A stretch of 64,000 bases of DNA from assembly GCA_903885795.1 (NCBI GenBank), contig CAISJV010000001.1, positions 62,001 to 126,000 of the forward strand. The letters run 5' to 3'. Positions 61,264 through 64,000 of the stretch are shown here, piece by piece (position 1 is the first letter of the stretch; each line of letters begins with the position of its first letter). The notes beneath the pieces were generated by a model. The model was given only the letters and a program-made list of their open reading frames with translations, was not told the origin of the DNA and searched no databases. Origin of the DNA: an uncultured delta proteobacterium. Its GTDB lineage: Bacteria; Desulfobacterota; Syntrophia; Syntrophales; UBA8958. Made by a program: the position numbers and the translations under genes.

Positions 61264-62604
61264 TCACCCGGATGTCCGGGCATCCATATCCTCTTTCTTC
61301 ACGTATTTGTTCCCCGAGAGGGTTTTGCCATAATTTTTTACCTCTGCAGCCATCTTTGCCATCTCCAGCGGGCTCCGGTAGAGGGAACCATTGCCGGTGA
61401 CAATGGAAAGGGTCACCGTAACGAGGGGAAAGTCCCGCAACTGGCCCTGACGGTCCTTGGCAAGGATAAAACCCCGCTGCTGATCCTCTTCGCTATAAAA
61501 CTTCCGGATCCGCTGATCAAATTCTTCGACTATGCACCGACACATCGCCTCGGCCCGCAACGGCTCCGCGATCATAATGAAGTCGTCTCCCCCGATATGG
61601 CCGATAAAATCCACCATTTGTCCCCATTTCTGCTTGCAGTCCACCAGGATAACGGCCACTTCCTTGATGACCTCGCTTCCCCAGGCATAGCCGTAATGGT
61701 CGGCAAAGGGCTTGAAGTTATCGAGATCCAAATGACAAAGGGAAAAGAGTTCCTGCTCCCGGAGGCGTCGTTCAATTTCCTGCTCGATAGCCAGATTCCC
61801 CGGCAATCCCGTCAAGGGGCTGGCATCAAGGTGCAGGGTTTCCAGGATCTTCAGGCGCTTGATCATGACATTGAATGCCTTGGCCAGACTGCCAATTTCA
61901 TCCCGACGTTGAATGTTGATTTGCCTGTCAAAGTGCCCCTCCGCGATGAAACCGGTTGCTTTTTCAAGCTTTCTCAGGGGACGGGAAATATTGAAGGTAA
62001 TGGCCGCCGCCAGGAACAATCCGACAAGAAGACTGGCCCCTGTCAGGAGAATCGTCATCCGTGACGCTTCCTGCCCCTTGATATTAATGGCGTTCATCCT
62101 GGTATCGATATCCTTTTCCGACTGCATCTGGAGCGAACGCACAGAAAAAGCCATCTTTTCTACAATTCTGCGCCCCTCTTGAGACGACAGGACCACTGCC
62201 TCTTCGATGCGTTTTTCTCCTACGAGGGATGTTTCTTTGAGGAAATTTGCATTATATTGACTGAACAACAGGGATAATTGATCCACTGTATTGTCCCGTC
62301 CCGGGGGGCTATCCTTTTTCATAATTGCCAATTGGGATTGAAAATCCTGACTTCGGGCCCAGAAGATGTCTGCCATGGAGGGGTCTTTTAAAATCAGATA
62401 TTTCTTCTCCGCCCCTTCCCATGTCATAAGCGTTTCCATCATCTGTTTTTCAGTCTCCAGGAGCCGAAAATCCTGATGGATAACCGTAAAGGCAAGCTTA
62501 TTGAGATCTCGCAGATGCCCCACGGCAAAGGCGCTGGCCAGGACGGTCAGAACGGCCATGGCCAGATAACTCAGGATCAGCTTGCTGCGGATATTCAGTA
62601 TCAT
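61264..62604 (-). CDS. Membrane sensor HAMP-GGDEF (diguanylate cyclase)
   Basis: 446 residues: a first membrane helix (about 10-30), a periplasmic four-helix sensor (about 35-185), a second helix (about 187-208), HAMP (about 208-265) and a GGDEF domain (about 275-435) with active loop GGDDF. Asp for Glu is tolerated in the family, so it should make cyclic-di-GMP from GTP. LTGLPGN at the opening is typical. The signal is unknown. Confidence 0.85.
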   Translation of the reverse strand: MILNIRSKLILSYLAMAVLTVLASAFAVGHLRDLNKLAFTVIHQDFRLLETEKQMMETLMTWEGAEKKYLILKDPSMADIFWARSQDFQSQLAIMKKDSPPGRDNTVDQLSLLFSQYNANFLKETSLVGEKRIEEAVVLSSQEGRRIVEKMAFSVRSLQMQSEKDIDTRMNAINIKGQEASRMTILLTGASLLVGLFLAAAITFNISRPLRKLEKATGFIAEGHFDRQINIQRRDEIGSLAKAFNVMIKRLKILETLHLDASPLTGLPGNLAIEQEIERRLREQELFSLCHLDLDNFKPFADHYGYAWGSEVIKEVAVILVDCKQKWGQMVDFIGHIGGDDFIMIAEPLRAEAMCRCIVEEFDQRIRKFYSEEDQQRGFILAKDRQGQLRDFPLVTVTLSIVTGNGSLYRSPLEMAKMAAEVKNYGKTLSGNKYVKKEDMDARTSG

Positions 62605-62729
62605 ATCGTTTTCGTATCATATTTTTTCTTGTGGCGTAAAGACCAAAAATCATTTGTCATGAGAAAATAGCGATAATAATTCATCAGCAATGATGCAAGA
62701 TCAGAAAAAATCTGATAGGTAGGCAGAGT

Positions 62730-63668
62730 ATGGAAAATCCGGAAATTCAATATGGCGCCCTGGTCAGGACAGGGCTGAAAATGGGTGTCCGCAAGGGTTG
62801 GGATGGATTTGTCTGGATGATGAAAATCGTCCTTCCCATTTCCCTGTTGACCACCCTTCTGGACTGGAGCGGCTGGATAGGTCGTCTTGATTTCCTCCTG
62901 ACGCCGGTCATGGGAATCCTCCATCTGCCACCGGCCGCCGCCCTCCCCCTGCTGATCGGCATGCTGGCCAATATTTACGGAGCGATTGCCGCCATGGTCG
63001 TTCTGCCCTTAAACGAGGGACAGATGACCCTGATCGGCATCTTCCTGCTCATGGCCCACAACCTCATTCAGGAGGGGATAATCCAGGGAAAATCGGGGAT
63101 TAACCCTGTAAAGGCAACGCTGTTCCGGATAATAACCGCGTCCGTTACCGTGATGATCGTCGGTCCGTGGCTGGTTTCCGGCCCCGCTGCGACAACCGCG
63201 GCAGGCGTTCTGCCGCCGATCCACCTGCCCTTCGCAGACATGATATGGCAGTGGTTCCGGACGACCGCCATCCTGTGCTTCAAGATCTTTTTGATCATTA
63301 TGTTCATCATGACCCTCCTGGAGACCATGAAGTTCCTGGACTGGATCAACTATATCGTCCGTTTTTTTTCTCCCCTTCTCAAACTAATGGGACTGGACGC
63401 CAAAGTCGGGCTCCTCTGGATGACGGCAATCATTTTCGGCCTCGCTTACGGCGGGGCGTTAATCGTCGAGGAGGCCAAGGCGGAGCACCTCTCCAAAGAG
63501 GATCTCGAAATGCTCCATTTTTCCATCGGCATCAACCATTCCATGGTCGAAGACCCCCCCCTGTTCATTTCCGTAGGATTGAACGCCTTCTGGCTCTACA
63601 TTCCCCGTATCGTCGTCGCGGTGATCACGGTCCATCTCATCCGACTCTGGTATCGTTTCCGCCGTTAA
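62730..63668 (+). CDS. Gate-domain (nucleoside recognition) membrane protein
   Basis: 312 residues, about eight hydrophobic segments in two halves, each with a GATE-like pattern (LLIGMLANIYGAIAAM and GLAYGGALIVEEA). The family includes SpmA/SpmB and YjiH and is thought to move small solutes across the inner membrane. Substrate unknown. It is divergent from the HAMP-GGDEF gene. Confidence 0.8.
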   Translation: MENPEIQYGALVRTGLKMGVRKGWDGFVWMMKIVLPISLLTTLLDWSGWIGRLDFLLTPVMGILHLPPAAALPLLIGMLANIYGAIAAMVVLPLNEGQMTLIGIFLLMAHNLIQEGIIQGKSGINPVKATLFRIITASVTVMIVGPWLVSGPAATTAAGVLPPIHLPFADMIWQWFRTTAILCFKIFLIIMFIMTLLETMKFLDWINYIVRFFSPLLKLMGLDAKVGLLWMTAIIFGLAYGGALIVEEAKAEHLSKEDLEMLHFSIGINHSMVEDPPLFISVGLNAFWLYIPRIVVAVITVHLIRLWYRFRR

Positions 63669-63723
63669 GCCTGAATCAACAGCGTGATGATAGAAATAGC
63701 GGTTTCGCAAGAAGTGATTTCCC

Positions 63724-63742
63724 CCTCCCCTTCAAGGGGAGG
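63724..63742. repeat. Palindrome CCTCCCCTTCAAGGGGAGG
   Basis: A perfect 9-bp stem with one central base, a short palindrome seen in many genomes. A related CCTCCCCTTGAAGGGG lies at 5941-5956. It could terminate the Gate-domain gene. Confidence 0.5.
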
Positions 63743-63844
63743 ACCGGGGTGGGGATGGGCTTAACATTTTCCTTATTGCCCCTTGCCCGGAAAAACTTCT
63801 TTTGCTATATGTAACTAAACAATGAAAAAGGGGAGGTTGGGTGC

Positions 63845-64000
63845 ATGATCTACAATGAAGAATTTGAAACCCTGCCCAGGGAGGCCCTCGAGGCCTTGCA
63901 GTTGAAGCGGCTCCAGCAGGTGGCGCAGCGGGTATATCACACCGTGGGTTTCTACCGAAAAAGCTTTGATGAGGCGGGAGTAAAACCGGATGACCTCAAA
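63845..64000 (+). CDS. Phenylacetate-CoA ligase-like enzyme, start only
   Basis: GGGGAGG lies 8 nt before the ATG. The 52 residues in view ([16 protein letters not shown], then [13 protein letters not shown]) match the N-terminus of PaaK-type adenylate-forming ligases, which activate aryl acids with ATP and CoA. The gene runs out of the window. Confidence 0.75.
   Translation, partial: MIYNEEFETLPREALEALQLKRLQQVAQRVYHTVGFYRKSFDEAGVKPDDLK

Overview
The window looks like part of the chromosome of an anaerobic deltaproteobacterium (Desulfobacterota), most likely close to the syntrophic Syntrophus/Smithella group. This placement is inferred from gene content: an ADP-forming acyl-CoA synthetase fused to an acetyltransferase, a HesB-like selenoprotein with an in-frame UGA, paired PilT-type ATPases, PAS-rich hybrid kinases, an aldolase/fructose-1,6-bisphosphatase pair, and short palindromic elements of a kind I associate with this group. 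No rRNA or species marker is present. Both ends are cut inside genes: an autotransporter on the left and a phenylacetate-CoA-ligase-like gene on the right.

Region by region. 1-2.5 kb: the C-terminal part of an autotransporter and a lipoprotein hydrolase. 2.5-8.2 kb: a 42-residue basic protein, a metallo-beta-lactamase-fold hydrolase, an FmdB zinc ribbon, a Ste24-type protease, a periplasmic thioredoxin-fold protein and a PBP4-type peptidase. 8.2-16 kb: a 125-bp palindromic element, a PAS hybrid kinase behind a clear sigma-70 promoter, then (minus strand) acyl-CoA synthetase, Smr protein and an MrfB-type exonuclease. 16-25.3 kb: a membrane protein with a Coa1-like domain and TPRs; a cobalamin riboswitch with terminator in front of a frameshifted zinc dehydrogenase; a DUF1499 lipoprotein; a PocR/PAS hybrid kinase; an MrfA-type helicase; and an ion channel. 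25.4-29.9 kb: the HesB-like selenoprotein, a TPR protein, a pseudo-receiver/PilU/PilT operon and tRNA-Ala(CGC).

30-40.9 kb is the accessory part: an MFS exporter, two glycosyltransferases, a 1515-residue DUF4062/STAND-NTPase/membrane/15xWD40 protein, a small four-cysteine secreted protein, and a RyR/TPR-S/SLOG-like/class III cyclase protein. The two large proteins have domain arrangements typical of NTP-dependent conflict (defence) or stress-signalling systems and are the best candidates here for an undescribed system. No partner effector is identified with certainty, although a cNMP-binding-domain protein lies at 55 kb.

40.9-54.6 kb is housekeeping: a deoxyhypusine-synthase-like gene; xseA-xseB-ispA-dxs-tlyA-ispH, in which ispH is fused to a UbiA-type membrane prenyltransferase domain; a lipoprotein; NifU-like and ferredoxin genes; tmk, holB, ricT and metG. 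54.7-64 kb holds a cNMP-binding/degenerate-GGDEF protein, class II aldolase, FBPase, flavodoxin, a PNPOx-like protein, a decayed ybaK, a thioredoxin with two zinc ribbons, a Nudix hydrolase, a coiled-coil lipoprotein, a HAMP-GGDEF protein and a Gate-domain membrane protein.

All domain and family names come from reading the sequence. No database search was run, so residue positions are approximate.
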